A stretch of DNA of 64,000 nucleotides from Nematopogon swammerdamellus (lineage: Eukaryota; Arthropoda; Insecta; Lepidoptera; Adelidae), in contig OX336339.1 in NCBI GenBank assembly GCA_946902875.1, positions 23,467,349-23,531,348 on the forward strand, read 5' to 3'. This document shows, piece by piece, positions 10,060 to 20,514 of the stretch. The position numbers were made by a program, and so were the translations under genes. The notes under the pieces are model-generated. The model was not told where the DNA came from, ran no database searches, and was given only the letters and a program-made list of their open reading frames with translations. The stretch's first letter is position 1. Each line of letters opens with the position of its first letter.

Positions 10060-10330
10060 TAATCTGGTATGGGTGGCTGAGTCGGAGGGGCCAAAGCACA
10101 TGCTCCGAGCAGCCAATATCACCTCCGAGAAGGTAGGTGCCATACCGGAGACTTCCCTGGATTGCTGGCTATTCTGGACTAGAGGAGAACAAAACGGAGG
10201 CTGCTATGTGGCCATCTTACATCTAGTGCGGTTGTACCAACCCAGTCGGCTACAATTTGAGCCTACCACCTAGTAAGGAGCAAGGGAAGGGACCTAACAG
10301 TTTTACACCGGTTCCGAACAATTGTTTTCA
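10060..10330 (-). repeat. SINE-C, 5'-truncated
   Basis: The tail-side start (ataatctggtatgggtggct, 10062-10081), body, core (cctaccacctagtaagg) and accggttccgaac at about 10307 are present. The tRNA-like head is absent. Confidence 0.75.
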
Positions 10331-11371
10331 ACCGCACCTTACAAGTGCACCGAGAGCTCGTTTTGAATCCGCCTTAACATACAGTACGTCATCATCCCGG
10401 TATGATATCTACTTTTACCTTTGTCTACTTATACTTAATGAAAAATGAATAACTCTCTAAAGACACATTTTGGAAATATACCATATAAATTTATTTTCTC
10501 AGAAACAACAAGGATTATGTGTCCTCTTGCAATTCGTGTATCGACTGCAACATCATGTACCTATATTATATTACAGATTATAAACACATTTAGTAACTCG
10601 ATGTTCTAAAACTCTCACCGAAACTGAGTATAAATTAAACAATAAAGAATGAGCAATTGTTAATTCTAAAGTTTTATTTTCATTTCATTTCATTGCGATA
10701 TTTCATACAATTATTATGGGACTGAATGCCTGCGAATAAAGAACATTTGTATTCGATATTATATTTTATTTATTTATCTACACATTCATTTACAATAATT
10801 TTACACATAATTATCCCTATTATTAAATTCACAAAATATACCTAAAATTATTTTAAAACAAATGGAATTTTAATATACATGTATATCCTACACTTATTTT
10901 ATTATAATCACATTCAAGAATCGACCGCAGCAAACAATATTTTATTTAAAGTCTACTTAGTAAGACTACTTACTGGGAACGGTTCTAAAGTACCAGGGCA
11001 GCAGAAATTTAAAGGAGGTTTCCATAATTTTATATAAGTTATTAAGAAACATTAACCAAAGAGTTTATATTACGTCGCTAAAGGAGCGCAGCGACGTAAT
11101 ATTTTGTTTTATGTGTTTGATTGTACCAAATCTGACCATTGAAATTCTGACGAATTGCAATTCTGACCAAATGAAAACAAAGGAAGATTATTTACATACT
11201 GTATGTGTAAAGAGAAGACGCAGCCGCACGATTGAAAAAGTATTATCTCGAGTTCAATCCGGGGCATCGAACGCGTTCTAATTCCTATACCAGACACTGT
11301 CCACACATCACTTCACGTGCGCGTGGAGATTGTCACCCTACACGTTATAAAGATTATCTTGCAAACTTGTT
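10331..11371. other. AT-rich intergenic DNA with one hairpin
   Basis: No gene seen. Positions 11067-11079 and 11090-11102 form a perfect 13-bp hairpin (atattacgtcgct and complement) with a 10-base loop. The rest is AT-rich and unrecognised. Confidence 0.45.
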
Positions 11372-11500
11372 GACACACATACATGGATAACGTCACGCCG
11401 TTTCGCAGTGGGTTAGGCAGAGGCAACGGATTTCCACGTGCCACGATCTTGATGAGACATCTATGCAGCCTCTTCCACTTTTATAATGTTCTTCATACAT
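11372..11500 (-). mobile_element. LINE-G 3' fragment
   Basis: Matches the longer copy at 33421-33690 through gcgtcacgcc ... gtgggttaggcagaggcaac ... ccacgtgccacgatc ... cctcttccac. In reverse it encodes the end of a LINE ORF, now too decayed to read through. Confidence 0.55.
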
Positions 11501-11544
11501 AATCATCCATCATACAGCATCATAATTATGCGACGCCCAGATCT

Positions 11545-11702
11545 CATTTTTAGGGTTCTGTATCCATACGGACGCCGATTACTAAGCCTACGTCGTCTGT
11601 CTGTCTGTCTGTCTGTCATTTGCTGTCTATTGCTGTATCTTTTAACTGTAATAGTTAGCCGGTTGAAATTTTCTAGAATATGTTTTGTTATGGCGGATAT
11701 TT
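11545..11702 (+). repeat. D repeat, truncated
   Basis: It starts ttagggttctgtatcc, has the GTCT run at 11597-11620 and the gttgaaatttt block, then breaks off at 11702 where a SINE-A 3' fragment begins. Confidence 0.7.
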
Positions 11703-11795
11703 TCCAGAGTTCTTGCAGCACAACACCGATTACTCTGCTTACCCTGATTGTAGGGATGCAGCGTGTGTGGTATGTATGTATGTATGTCGGATATG
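11703..11795 (+). repeat. SINE-A 3' fragment
   Basis: It starts in the hairpin loop (agagttcttgcagcac) and ends with an ATGT-repeat tail at 11770-11788. The truncation point is within a few bases of that of the copy at 664. Confidence 0.75.
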
Positions 11796-12164
11796 TCAAA
11801 AAATTATTAAAAAAACAAAAAGCAAAAAAATTATAAGAGTGCAGTGATATATAAGTCAATGTAAGAGTGCCCACACAAGAGACGTGCTAAGAATCGATTA
11901 GTACTGCACGAAGGTCCCCAACGAAGACAGTCTAGTTTGCAGGCCTAAAGCCAACCCCCAAAACAAAACAACAAGCACCAAGGTACTAACAAAACATTGT
12001 GACTTGCGAAATATATTTGTCAGTTCTTCTTTGCATTTAGTTGTAGCCAGTTCTGGCAGAATATTCGAAGAATTTAACCGTAGGTTACCTACGTATGCAT
12101 GAAATTATACAAAAAATAAATAAACCCATTTGGTAGATACAATAGCGCTCTAGCAGTCGATATA
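11796..12164. other. Intergenic DNA, no gene seen
   Basis: A/T-rich, no recognised repeat or coding sequence. Confidence 0.4.
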
Positions 12165-12476
12165 GACCGCTCCAGCGTCGAACTCGCGCACCGAGGGTTC
12201 CGTATCGCCATGTCATGGCCAGGCCAGCGCCAAATGCTTCAAATTCATGATTAGTTAAAATGCTTCATACTTTTTCGTTTCTTTTATGGGAACCCCGGGA
12301 ATTTTTTACTTTTTCTTATTTTTATTATTTGTTGTTATATCAGCCATAATTACACATATTCTGTGAAAATTTCAACGGCCTACCTATTACGGTTCAAGAG
12401 ATACAGCCCTCGAACAGACAGACAGACGGCATAGGCTTAGTAATAGGGTCCTGTACGACGGATACGGTACCCTAAA
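12165..12476 (-). repeat. D repeat
   Basis: It runs from the cgcgcaccgagggttccgta end (12183-12204), through atgcttcat and gaaaatttcaac blocks and a GACAGACG run, to acggtaccctaaaa at 12476. Confidence 0.7.
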
Positions 12477-12660
12477 AAATAGACTCCCCTAGAGTTTGTA
12501 TAGATAGAGTACCGAAGCAGTAATGCCGAAGTCACTTCAACGCGGACCGTTCTGCGGAAAAAAGGTATACGGAATAAGTTTCACAAGAGCCAAGTAAAAC
12601 AAAGTAGAGACTCAAAGTTGCGCACAGACGGAGGAGATATTGAGTAGAGTATGATGGCGC

Positions 12661-12692
12661 ATAAAAGGCTTGCGTTCGTGTTTGTTGTCAGT
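12661..12692 (+). promoter_or_regulatory. Possible core promoter (TATA plus Inr)
   Basis: A TATA-like ataaaagg starts at 12661 and an arthropod-type initiator, tTCAGTC, places A+1 at 12690, the spacing expected for a TATA-Inr pair. A GC-rich block follows (12690-12800). No long coding frame starts downstream, so the transcript, if real, would have a short first exon or be non-coding. Confidence 0.35.
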
Positions 12693-12904
12693 CTGGCGGC
12701 GCTCCGGTGTCGGCGCCACGTCGCCGCCCAATAGCCAAAGTTCGATTGCGATGAGCCTCACTCGGCGGCGACGCGGCGGACGGGGGTGGCGGCAGTGATT
12801 ACCACAGAACATAATAACACCAGCAGAAATAGGGCGATGTGTCGTTATGCTTACCTCAAGTAAGCGTATTTCCGCTTACTTTGAAATCTTCAAGCCAAAA
12901 AATA

Positions 12905-12990
12905 AATCATCATCATCATCATCATCATCATCAGCCTGTATCGGTCCACTGCTGGACATAGGCCTCTCCCAAGGCACGCCAAACATAAAT
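12905..12990. repeat. LINE tail with (ATC)n microsatellite
   Basis: An (ATC)n run at 12906-12935 precedes agcctgtatcggtccactgc and tggacataggcctctcccaa, a 3'-end sequence very common beside ATC repeats in lepidopteran DNA. I infer a retroposon tail. Confidence 0.55.
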
Positions 12991-13164
12991 AAAATACAAA
13001 AATTCTATATTTTGCTATTCAGTGTAAAAAGGATAGCCGCACGTAGAATTGCTATAAATGTGGTACATTTTAACTGGACGATCACAATTCGCAAATTTCT
13101 TGTATGAAAATTTTGGTACACTCGTCTTCATACTAATTAGTCATCGCAATACTTCTTATCATTT

Positions 13165-13530
13165 TTAGAGTCCCGTACGGGACCCTATTACTTAGCCTAC
13201 GCTTATGTCCGTCCGTCTGTCTTACCTTTAAATGATGGTATATTTTGAACCGTAATAGATGGTTGAAATTTTCGCAAATTATATGCTATTATGGCAGATA
13301 ATCTAACAAATAATAAAAAAAATGAAAAAATTAAGGGGTCCCCGTACAATGGGTCCCCAAACGCGTTTTTTAACGTTTTTGTTTTTGTTCTATCGTAATA
13401 CATACAAGCGTCAAACTTCGTGTAATTGTAGTACATACTCTAAAGTAAAGCAACACATATTAAAATTCGGCCAATTACGTGGCGGTACGAAAACCTCGGT
13501 GCGCGAGTCCGACTCGCACTTGGCCGGCTT
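13165..13530 (+). repeat. D repeat, variant
   Basis: The gtcccgtacgggaccctatt start, gttgaaattttcgcaaatta block, poly-A/T middle and an end with gcgcgagtccgactcgcact and ggccggctt. A second variant copy with the same middle is at 33116. Confidence 0.65.
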
Positions 13531-14679
13531 CTTGATGTTCTGCGCCAACGATACCCTCCTAGTTAGACAACGACGCCGACCGGCTTTCATTTTGAGCCAT
13601 CATCTCTCTCGACAACCTCAAAGTAAGTAAAATGAAACCACGGACATGCTTCTTTGAGAACTCAAAGCAAAGCTAAACAAATACACCGCCATTACAACGG
13701 AGGAGCGCTATTTTCATCCTCTTGGTCCTTTTTTGCTTCATTTCTCTCTCGCCGCCGCCCGCCCGCCTTCGAAATTACCATTCCCTTTTCATAGTTGAAG
13801 ATGCTTGATTAGAGTTCGTTTGTGTTTTTCGAGAAAAGTGCATTTCCAAAACAATGCAGCCGTCGACGCGGTGCTGCCTTCGTGAGGAAATTCAAATTTA
13901 AGTAAAATATTTCTCTTGGAGATGCTACGTTTAATCAAATGTGATTTTTTTTTCGGTTAACACAAAAATATTTCTATTATATTAAAACGTTTGAATAAAT
14001 TAATTTTTAATTAATAGGTATTCAACCTTATGAGGAAAATTAATTTGTGTGAATTAGCCTTAACCGCAATGTGTCGTGGAAGTACTCTTACAAACATTTA
14101 AGCTGCGGGTAATAAGTAGCATCTTATCGGGTCGTGTCCCACCTCATAATATGGTGTAGGTAGGCGATGGCTGGTCCAGGTGTGGTGCTCGTGAACGGGT
14201 GCTGTTTTTGCAGACTGGCATGTTTCAAGTGGCAGGGTGGGCATATAACTTCAGCGCGTTTCATCGGCTACCCCCCAAGGTCACCACCCCCGGTGGTCGA
14301 TGGTAATTTCGTCTGTATTGCTTTTCTCATCGGCCACCCCTGACACGTGTTGTGGACGCCGCCGTCGGGTTATACCTTTCCTGGTGTGCGCCATATTTCA
14401 TATAAAAAAAATGCACTTTCTCATGAATTGCTGCATCTGTCGTAAATCAGCACATGCGTGTCTAGGCAGTGGCAAACATTTTTGTAAAGTAGACTAAGTG
14501 CACATTTCAGTTCTTCTTTGCTGTGATAACCGAACTGGCGGAATGTTACAATGTAAATATGACAAATCTGAGCGCAGTGTACTGCCAATAGATGCTAAAT
14601 AAACAATAAACAACAATAAACAATAAACAATCTAATACATCCTTCCGAACAAAAGTTCATTTCGTACCCTGTATTTTCT
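13531..14679. other. Intergenic DNA with possible retroposon 3' UTR
   Basis: No gene supported. A GC-richer block at 14110-14410 ends in tcatataaaaaaaatg, as a poly-A tail would, and might be an unrecognised retroposon 3' end. A pyrimidine/CpG-rich stretch lies at 13740-13790. Confidence 0.35.
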
Positions 14680-14760
14680 CATATCGTTTTCTGTACTGTC
14701 TTTTCTTTCAATTGTGCAGAATAAAGAGTTTCGATTCTATTCTAAAACGTATTGAAAGTA
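14680..14760 (+). repeat. LINE-M 3' end
   Basis: The sequence tgtactgtcttttctttcaa, then gcagaataaagagtttcg and two attct units, matches in reverse the segment next to the TAGAA microsatellite at 18676-18790. It carries an AATAAA-type signal near its end. Confidence 0.55.
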
Positions 14761-14867
14761 CTTCTTTAGAAATGATAAGTAGCTATTGCGCGTGTTGACC
14801 GTTTGAGCTACGACAAATTGGTACAACCTGCAAATGTGACAAACATCGTCGTTACACTTTCTATTAG

Positions 14868-14926
14868 ACGCCCAATCCGTTACCCGTCCATTCCGTTACA
14901 CGCCCATTCCGTTACACGTTCTAATT
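14868..14926. repeat. Short 17-bp tandem repeat
   Basis: About three copies of a unit like cgcccattccgttacac. Confidence 0.8.
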
Positions 14927-15049
14927 GACTGACCTACGTCGCGTGCGTACAAATTGTATATGTAGACTCGAATGTCATTCATTACTTAATCAACACAATC
15001 AAAATAATTTGAAAATAACAGAAGACGAGCCCTTTATAAATGAACTAGC

Positions 15050-15190
15050 TATTGCCCACGACTTCGCCTCGCGTATTTAGTGTTTATCCTTTTTGGTCAC
15101 AGCTCAGGCTATCAGAGTGTAACAGTGAAAACCGCATGTAAATCGATAAAGTGGTTCTTGAGTTATAAGTATATCCATGTATACTTACCG
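15050..15190 (+). repeat. gccc-gacttcg repeat
   Basis: It starts ctagctattgcccacgactt and contains aaaaccgcatgtaaatcga. Similar pieces with gcccgcggcttcg occur at 8575 and 15490. Confidence 0.5.
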
Positions 15191-15194
15191 CGGA

Positions 15195-15434
15195 TGCGTA
15201 CAAATCGGTTCTGCATATCCTTTCTCCACAGAACCGGCAAACTCTGGAACGCTCTACCTGCCCACATATTTCCCCCCAAGTATAGTCTCGGGTCCTTCAA
15301 GAGAGGCGTGAATGGGCACCTGTCAGGCCGGCATGGCATTCGCAGCCCCCGCCTGCGTCCGAATGTCCATGGGCGTCGCTAGACACCTTATGGGTGACTC
15401 GGCGCCACATGTCGCGCTTAGTATAAAAAAAAAA
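15195..15434 (+). mobile_element. LINE-E 3' end with poly-A tail
   Basis: A plus-strand frame encodes FLHRTGKLWNALPAHIFPPK followed by a GVNGHLSGRHG stretch, the C-terminus of a LINE reverse transcriptase. The short 3' UTR (cgccacatgtcgcgcttag) ends with an A run at 15424-15437. It is 5'-truncated and is the best preserved of the LINE-E copies. Confidence 0.7.
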
Positions 15435-15483
15435 AAATCATGGCGTACGTTACACGGCCGTAGAAGCTTCGCTTTATTTATTA

Positions 15484-16075
15484 CTAGCTCTTTCCCGCAG
15501 CTTCGCTCGCGTGAAATTCGTATTTCAAAAGAAGAAAGTAAGTCATTAAGGGCGAGGCCGAAGGCTGAGCTGCATTCAGCTTAATTATACTCCTTCTCTA
15601 ATAAAGTATGTAACTACTGGCGAGGCCGAAGGCCGAGCTCCTTTCGGGTAAACGATTTTTTTCTCAAAGAAACTAAGTTACTAATGGCGACACCGAAGGC
15701 GGAGCTCCGTATAGGTAAACCATATACTTTCTCAAAGAAAGTAACTATGGGCGGGGCCGAAGGCCGAGCTGCGTTCAGGTAAATGATAATCCTTCTCAAG
15801 GCCCTGCCGAACGTCATGCTGTTTGTATGGGAGCCACATCTTAGCGTAACCTGAACTGAATTGTATTGCCTATCCTGTGTCTCCTATAGGTAAATGTGCT
15901 TGTACGAAGTTTCATCGAATTCCGATGATCGGTTTAAGAGTTATGGAGGAACATACATATATAAATGCAGAAGAGATTTCTAAAATCGTCACTTTAGTTT
16001 TTGTAACATACATAGAGTCTACAAACTCAGTAGGTATCCCATACTCCATGACCATCCCTTAAAGATTTATTATTA
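15484..16075 (+). repeat. Repeat L with internal 65-bp minisatellite
   Basis: It starts ctagctctttcccgcagctt and ends with the gtctacaaactcagtagg and atttattattagta blocks. A second copy at 28799-29107 has the same ends but lacks the middle array. The array (about 15550-15810) holds four units of 63-70 bp, each opening with a ggccgaagg-type motif and an gagct box. Confidence 0.7.
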
Positions 16076-16577
16076 GTAGTATTGATTGATGATGAATGGT
16101 TAATGATTAAATAATTAGAACTGTAAATCTCCGTTCCACTTCATTAATTTTACGTATTATGTTAAACTAAAAAAATTACATAAAAAAACGGTAATACCGC
16201 CGAAATTAAATACGGTAATTTTTATTATTATTATAAGCACACAACCAGGGTACAACAATAAGTATTATAACGAACATAATGGCGAACTTAGCCAAAGTAC
16301 AGGCGCTCTGTACGACTCTCGAAGAGTAACGTGAAAATATGGACTTATAACTAAGCGGGATTTCTTCCAGTCAACCTCCTTTCGGTCACCAAAAAGTAAC
16401 TGATCTGTATGATTCTTGACTATTTTTATTCCAACTGAACTGGTTGACCCCCCTCGCTTGAGGGACAATAACCAGCTATTTCGTGATCGTGAATTATCAA
16501 TAACGTGGATTGTAGGAGTATAGGCAAAGATATTTTCCGGATACATTCAGGCACACCTTCAGTGCAACACAAAACGA
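16076..16577. other. Intergenic DNA with a LINE-M scrap
   Basis: Positions 16340-16400 resemble the reverse of the LINE-M 3' UTR (actaagcgggatttcttcca). No gene is supported. Confidence 0.4.
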
Positions 16578-16830
16578 TTTTTTTTTATGGAAACTGACAC
16601 TGTTGGCTACATCGCCTACAACATCCGTGATGTCCGCCCATAACACCGGGTGAAATTGGTGCCACGTCAGTGCTTCCCTTCGGTCGTGCCGGCTACACTG
16701 AACTGGACGGAAAACACAAACTATTTAACTAGTCGTTTCGACCGACCTTTCATTCATTGCGGTGGTACCAACCCGGGCGGGTTATACCCTACCACCTAGT
16801 AATGTAAGAAGGGAATCATATCCCTTATCC
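16578..16830 (-). repeat. SINE-B2, head partly lost
   Basis: Poly-T start, full tail, body and core, then gaagggaatcatatccctta at 16811-16829, where the B2 head is cut off. Confidence 0.75.
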
Positions 16831-16929
16831 TATATTCTATGTCCATGATAACTTAGACTTATTTGGAGAATCGTGTATACCGTTGTAAATCGAACTAATT
16901 TCTTTCAGTCAACTTTCATCAAATCATCC

Positions 16930-17180
16930 CAAAAGTACGAAAGATCTGATGGACTTGCCCGCGCCCGCCCAAGCTTGCCGCGCGGCCCAGCGCTGCCGCC
17001 CGCCCGCTCCGCAGCGAGTGGCTGCGTTACCTCCGCTCCTTGCTCCGGTTGACGTAGGAGCCTCCGCTCGGGAGACGCCTGATCGATTGACGCAGTGCCA
17101 GAAGGTCGAGCGAGGCGGCCGGCCCTACGAATCTACACTACACGATTTTTTAATCAACAAGTTTATTTATGACGTTTGTT
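16930..17180. other. GC-rich block, coding status unknown
   Basis: Positions 16955-17130 are strongly GC-rich with many CpGs in an AT-rich setting. An open frame exists from 16949 (79 codons) but its composition is Pro/Ala/Arg-rich as expected of GC-rich DNA, and no domain is seen. Confidence 0.3.
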
Positions 17181-17184
17181 TTAG

Positions 17185-17428
17185 GTAGGTTTCATTTATT
17201 TTACGTTTAGTCTTAATTTTTGTAAGCTTTTATTGAGCTTCACTTGTAAATTTGTACGTATTTTTTTTTCTAGTTTTAGATAGGTTTCAATTATTTTACA
17301 TTTAGTTTTGATTTTTTTAAGCTTTTATTGAGCTGCTCTCCTAAATTTGTACGCATATTTTTTTTTAGTTCAGATAGTTTTCAGTAATTTTACATTTAGT
17401 TTTAATTTTTTTTAAGCTTTTATTGAGC
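17185..17428. repeat. Tandem repeat, 95-bp period, about 2.6 copies
   Basis: The box aagcttttattgagc recurs at 17224, 17319 and 17414, each preceded by a ttttacatttagtttt-type stretch. It abuts a SINE-A on the right. Confidence 0.85.
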
Positions 17429-17655
17429 ACGTTTAGCAAAGTATAAGGACAAGATAGCAATCAAGCAGCAAGTAAGGCAAGATGACCCACCTGCTGCGTG
17501 ACTCGGTGGAAAGACCGCACCAAAGTGAAGTGGCAATCCTGTCGGCTTTTAGCTCGGAATCTTTTACTTATCCCTTAGTCGCCTTTTACGACATGCACGG
17601 GGAGAGATCCAGCGGGGCTATTCCTTTTAGGTACCCCGACCCCACACGATACGGT
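17429..17655 (-). repeat. SINE-A, 3' part missing
   Basis: It covers acgtttagcaaagtataagg through the tRNA-unrelated body to the head (gaccccacacgatac at 17655). The hairpin and tail are absent on the left. Confidence 0.65.
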
Positions 17656-18215
17656 ACCATTCGTTATGTTATGTATTTCAATATTAATTTATTTTTACTT
17701 AATTTTGCGAGTATTGTCGATTCGTAGCTCTATGGCGGAACATTGTGTGTGAGTGAGTTTGTCGTTGGAGGAGAGCGCGCGAGCTCAATTGATGGCTCCT
17801 TTGTTTGCCGTACAAATTCTGTCGTCATAAGCAAGAGTGCGGCATCTAAAAAAATTCCGATCTTTTTGGCATCGTTGGAATCGAAAAAAAAAATTCTAAT
17901 TATTATTTCGGATGGAAAAAAAGGCGACTTCTACAGACATTTCCTACTAATAAAGAGCATTAATTTACAAATTTAAAAAACCCGACACATAAAAACCCTT
18001 AAAAAACTTTTTTTAATTTAGTTAATTAAAGGCGTCGGGGGCCGAGTTTATTCAGTTTGCTTTTACTTAGCCTTCCCCGTCGCATTATTTAACTGAGCGA
18101 AAATTATTTTTTACTTTTTAAAGGTAGCTGATGAGTTTTTTTTTTATTTGTAATTTAACTTTTTTACCCGACTACGACGAAGCCAAAATATAATATCGAG
18201 GCAGTATGCCGACGT
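17656..18215. other. Intergenic DNA with a repeat I relic
   Basis: A degraded repeat I segment (cccgacac ... ggcgtcgggggcc) lies at 17975-18050. No gene supported. Confidence 0.4.
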
Positions 18216-18219
18216 ACCA

Positions 18220-18440
18220 AATTAGTTGATATTGGACACCTTGGTTAAGCTCAAGTGGCAGTGGTCTGGGGACGTCAGCCGAAGCGACGACGACCGTTGG
18301 AGTAACCGTGTCCTACACCGGCGGCCGTGGACAGGAAAACAAAGTGTGGGAAGACCACCCGCCAGGTGGGACGACGACATCAAGTACGTCGGCGGGCAGC
18401 AGTGTGTCCGTACCGCTGAAGGCCGGGATTACTGAACGAA
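18220..18440 (+). mobile_element. RTE-like LINE C-terminal fragment
   Basis: Similar to 20625-20830: it encodes pieces of the LKWQW ... RPWTGK and GRPPARWDDDIKY motifs in one frame (69 codons from 18226), then loses the frame near the end. It is truncated at both sides. Confidence 0.65.
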
Positions 18441-18511
18441 AATTTGAGAGCCGCATATCCAGCAGTAGACGCATACAAATTTGACTCACTGTATTAAATT
18501 AACCAACATTG

Positions 18512-18675
18512 TTATAGAATAGAATAGAATAGAATAGAATAGAATAGAATAGAATAGAATAGAATAGAATAGAATAGAATAGAATAGAATAGAATAGAAT
18601 AGAATAGAATAGAATAGAATAGAATAGAATAGAATAGAATAGAATAGAATAGAATAGAATAGAATAGAATAGAAA
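18512..18675. repeat. (TAGAA)n microsatellite
   Basis: About 32 uninterrupted copies of the pentamer. It directly follows the tail of a reverse-oriented LINE-M 3' end whose other copy carries only two units. Confidence 0.97.
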
Positions 18676-18790
18676 CTCTTTATTGCACACAAATTGAAGG
18701 AAGAACAGTACACGACAAGAAACAAGAAATACAGAAGTGCGCAAAGGCGGACTTATCACTACAAGTGATTTCTTCCAGTCAAACTTTATG
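18676..18790 (-). repeat. LINE-M 3' UTR
   Basis: In reverse it reads ggaagaaatcact ... aagtccgcctttgcgcactt ... caataaagagtttc then the TTCTA array. The preserved ending matches 14680-14760. Confidence 0.6.
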
Positions 18791-19229
18791 TTATCTTCGT
18801 GAATGACGAAAATTAATATGAATTAAAATATTAAACTGCAGCAAACCAAATGAAAAAGATGTCTTTTTCAATCAAAATATTCAAGGCTTAAATAAATTAA
18901 CCCAAAGTGTTCCCGGAAGGCAATAAGTTTAAATTTAAAATGAGCTCACAGAAGGAAGGCGGCAGGGGAAAGTAATTGTCAATGTTTATTACGCAATTTA
19001 AATAAAAATTACGGGCACAATCATCGGAGGAAGCGGTCGAGTGGTTTCGCAGGAAGCCCCTCAGAGCTCGACCTGCCAAAATACATCGATAACATTAACA
19101 AATACCAAATGGTTATTTGAATTTTCATATAATTTTTTTAAAACGAAAACCTTTGAGTTCCCTACGAAACACAGTGTTGAGAAGGCATACTTTACACCTA
19201 TTTTCTGTCCTATTAAAACTTGTATATAT
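18791..19229. other. Intergenic DNA, no gene seen
   Basis: AT-rich and unrecognised. Confidence 0.4.
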
Positions 19230-19597
19230 AAGGTGCTTCGTTATTTATGTCAAAAATTTCGGGAGGGTTACATACGCACTCAAATAAACACTTTACGTAA
19301 GAAAAAACATATGTTTATAGGAGCATTTTTTCTCCTAACAAAAAAATAAAATCAAATAAGTAGCTGTAAAAACCAATCATAGTGACCTTGTGACTTACTT
19401 ACAACAAGCAGCTGTTCTGCGTTTGAACATAGTACGGTCAATGACCCCGTACAATTCAATTTACCTACTGTTACACACAGGTTAATGTTTAGGTAGCAAA
19501 CATGTTTTGTTAAATTTCTCGAAAAGTTGCGTAACGTGTTTATTTGAGTGTCTATGTAACCCTCCCGAAATTTTTGACATAAATAACGGAGCACCTT
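19230..19597. mobile_element. 368-bp MITE with 68-bp terminal inverted repeats
   Basis: Left arm 19230-19297 (starts aaggtgcttcgttatttatg) and right arm about 19530-19597 are reverse complements with four mismatches. Flanks are TATA-like on both sides, so the exact duplication (TA or ATAT) is ambiguous. No transposase frame fits inside; it would be moved in trans, possibly by a Tc1/mariner-type enzyme if the duplication is TA. Confidence 0.75.
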
Positions 19598-19860
19598 ATA
19601 TTATGAATGTTTCTCGGAAATTGCTCTAACGATTTGGATGAAATTTTGTATTTAGATAATGTTTTTTTTTTCAAGTTTATCTAATTAGATGCCGAGCGAA
19701 GCTCGGTCGCGGTTTTTTATTATTTGTTGTGTTACTTTAGTGTACATCGTGCTTTAGTGTTTGCTCAATATTCACACCAAGTTTGACGCTTGCATATGTT
19801 ACCGTTTTTATGATAGAGTAAAAACAAGCAAAACATAAATAAAAACTAAGCACCTTTCTT
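19598..19860. other. Repeat scrap and intergenic DNA
   Basis: Positions 19610-19720 contain ctctaacgatttggatgaaa and gccgagcgaagctcggtcgc motifs, also found at 38290-38550. No gene. Confidence 0.4.
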
Positions 19861-20045
19861 GTATGGGACTTCCTTAATTTTTCATTTCCTTTTTATTTTG
19901 TTAGGATATCCGAAATTCTCACATATTCTGTGAGAATTTCAACCGGCTACCTATTACGGTTCAAAGGATATAGCTCTCGGACGGACGGATGGACAGACGG
20001 CATAGGCTAAGTAATAGGTTAACGTGTACACACGGAACCCTAAAT
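19861..20045 (-). repeat. D repeat, truncated
   Basis: From the atgggacttcc and gagaatttcaaccggctacc blocks to gtacacacggaaccctaaat. Confidence 0.6.
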
Positions 20046-20184
20046 ACACATGTAGCTACAGCTCTATCTCACTAGATGCATTGAGGAGCCCGTTGGAGCG
20101 AGTGAGATAGCCCAAGCCGAATTGGTGCCTACCCACAGCTGTAACTATACAATCTTCGCAGCCGCTCGCGTTTGACAGGCAGAG

Positions 20185-20290
20185 TTCTGTCAACCGCGGG
20201 CCCGACCGCAGCCAGGCACTCGTCCTGAGGATGGACTACACGCGCCAGTCCGAAACGTCGGCCACAGTGACCGCGAATTCAAACCATGGT
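20185..20290 (+). repeat. Repeat with hammerhead-like motif, copy 1
   Basis: It shares about 110 bases, by eye, with 23615-23725: ttctgtcaaccg upstream, a gaggatgg core and accgnnnnttcaaacc-type sequence downstream. The fold inside is described in the next entry. Confidence 0.55.
20217..20269 (+). ncRNA. Hammerhead-ribozyme-like fold
   Basis: Type I layout: outer stem I cact/agtg (20217-20220 with 20266-20269), inner stem I (20222-20224 with 20260-20262), core CTGAGGA (20225-20231), stem II GGACT/AGTCC (20233-20237 with 20247-20251), then GAAAC (20252-20256) and GTC (20257-20259), the expected cleavage triplet. Stem III is minimal, as in the hammerheads reported for Penelope-like elements. 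One extra T (20232) after the core is non-canonical, so activity is uncertain. Confidence 0.45.
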
Positions 20291-20514
20291 AAGCCAAACA
20301 CCAACCATATGAATATCCATGGTAGACTAAAAGTATTTACGAGTGAGATAGATCATGAAATTGCTAGTAGCGATGAATTGCTAATAGGGAATAGGTCCCG
20401 CTGCAAGGGGCGAATGTGTGTACGTGAAACTGAATAGCTTTTGTTTTATTATGTCTTGTTTTGAAATATAATTTTATCTATTCTCAATCATTTAGGTTTA
20501 GACTAGGTCTAGTC

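Noticed and set aside
11585..11625. GTCT and GACG microsatellites as independent features
   Set aside because: They always lie inside D repeats and belong to that family.
18486..18759. Frames encoding FYSIL repeats
   Set aside because: Pure product of the TAGAA pentanucleotide array.
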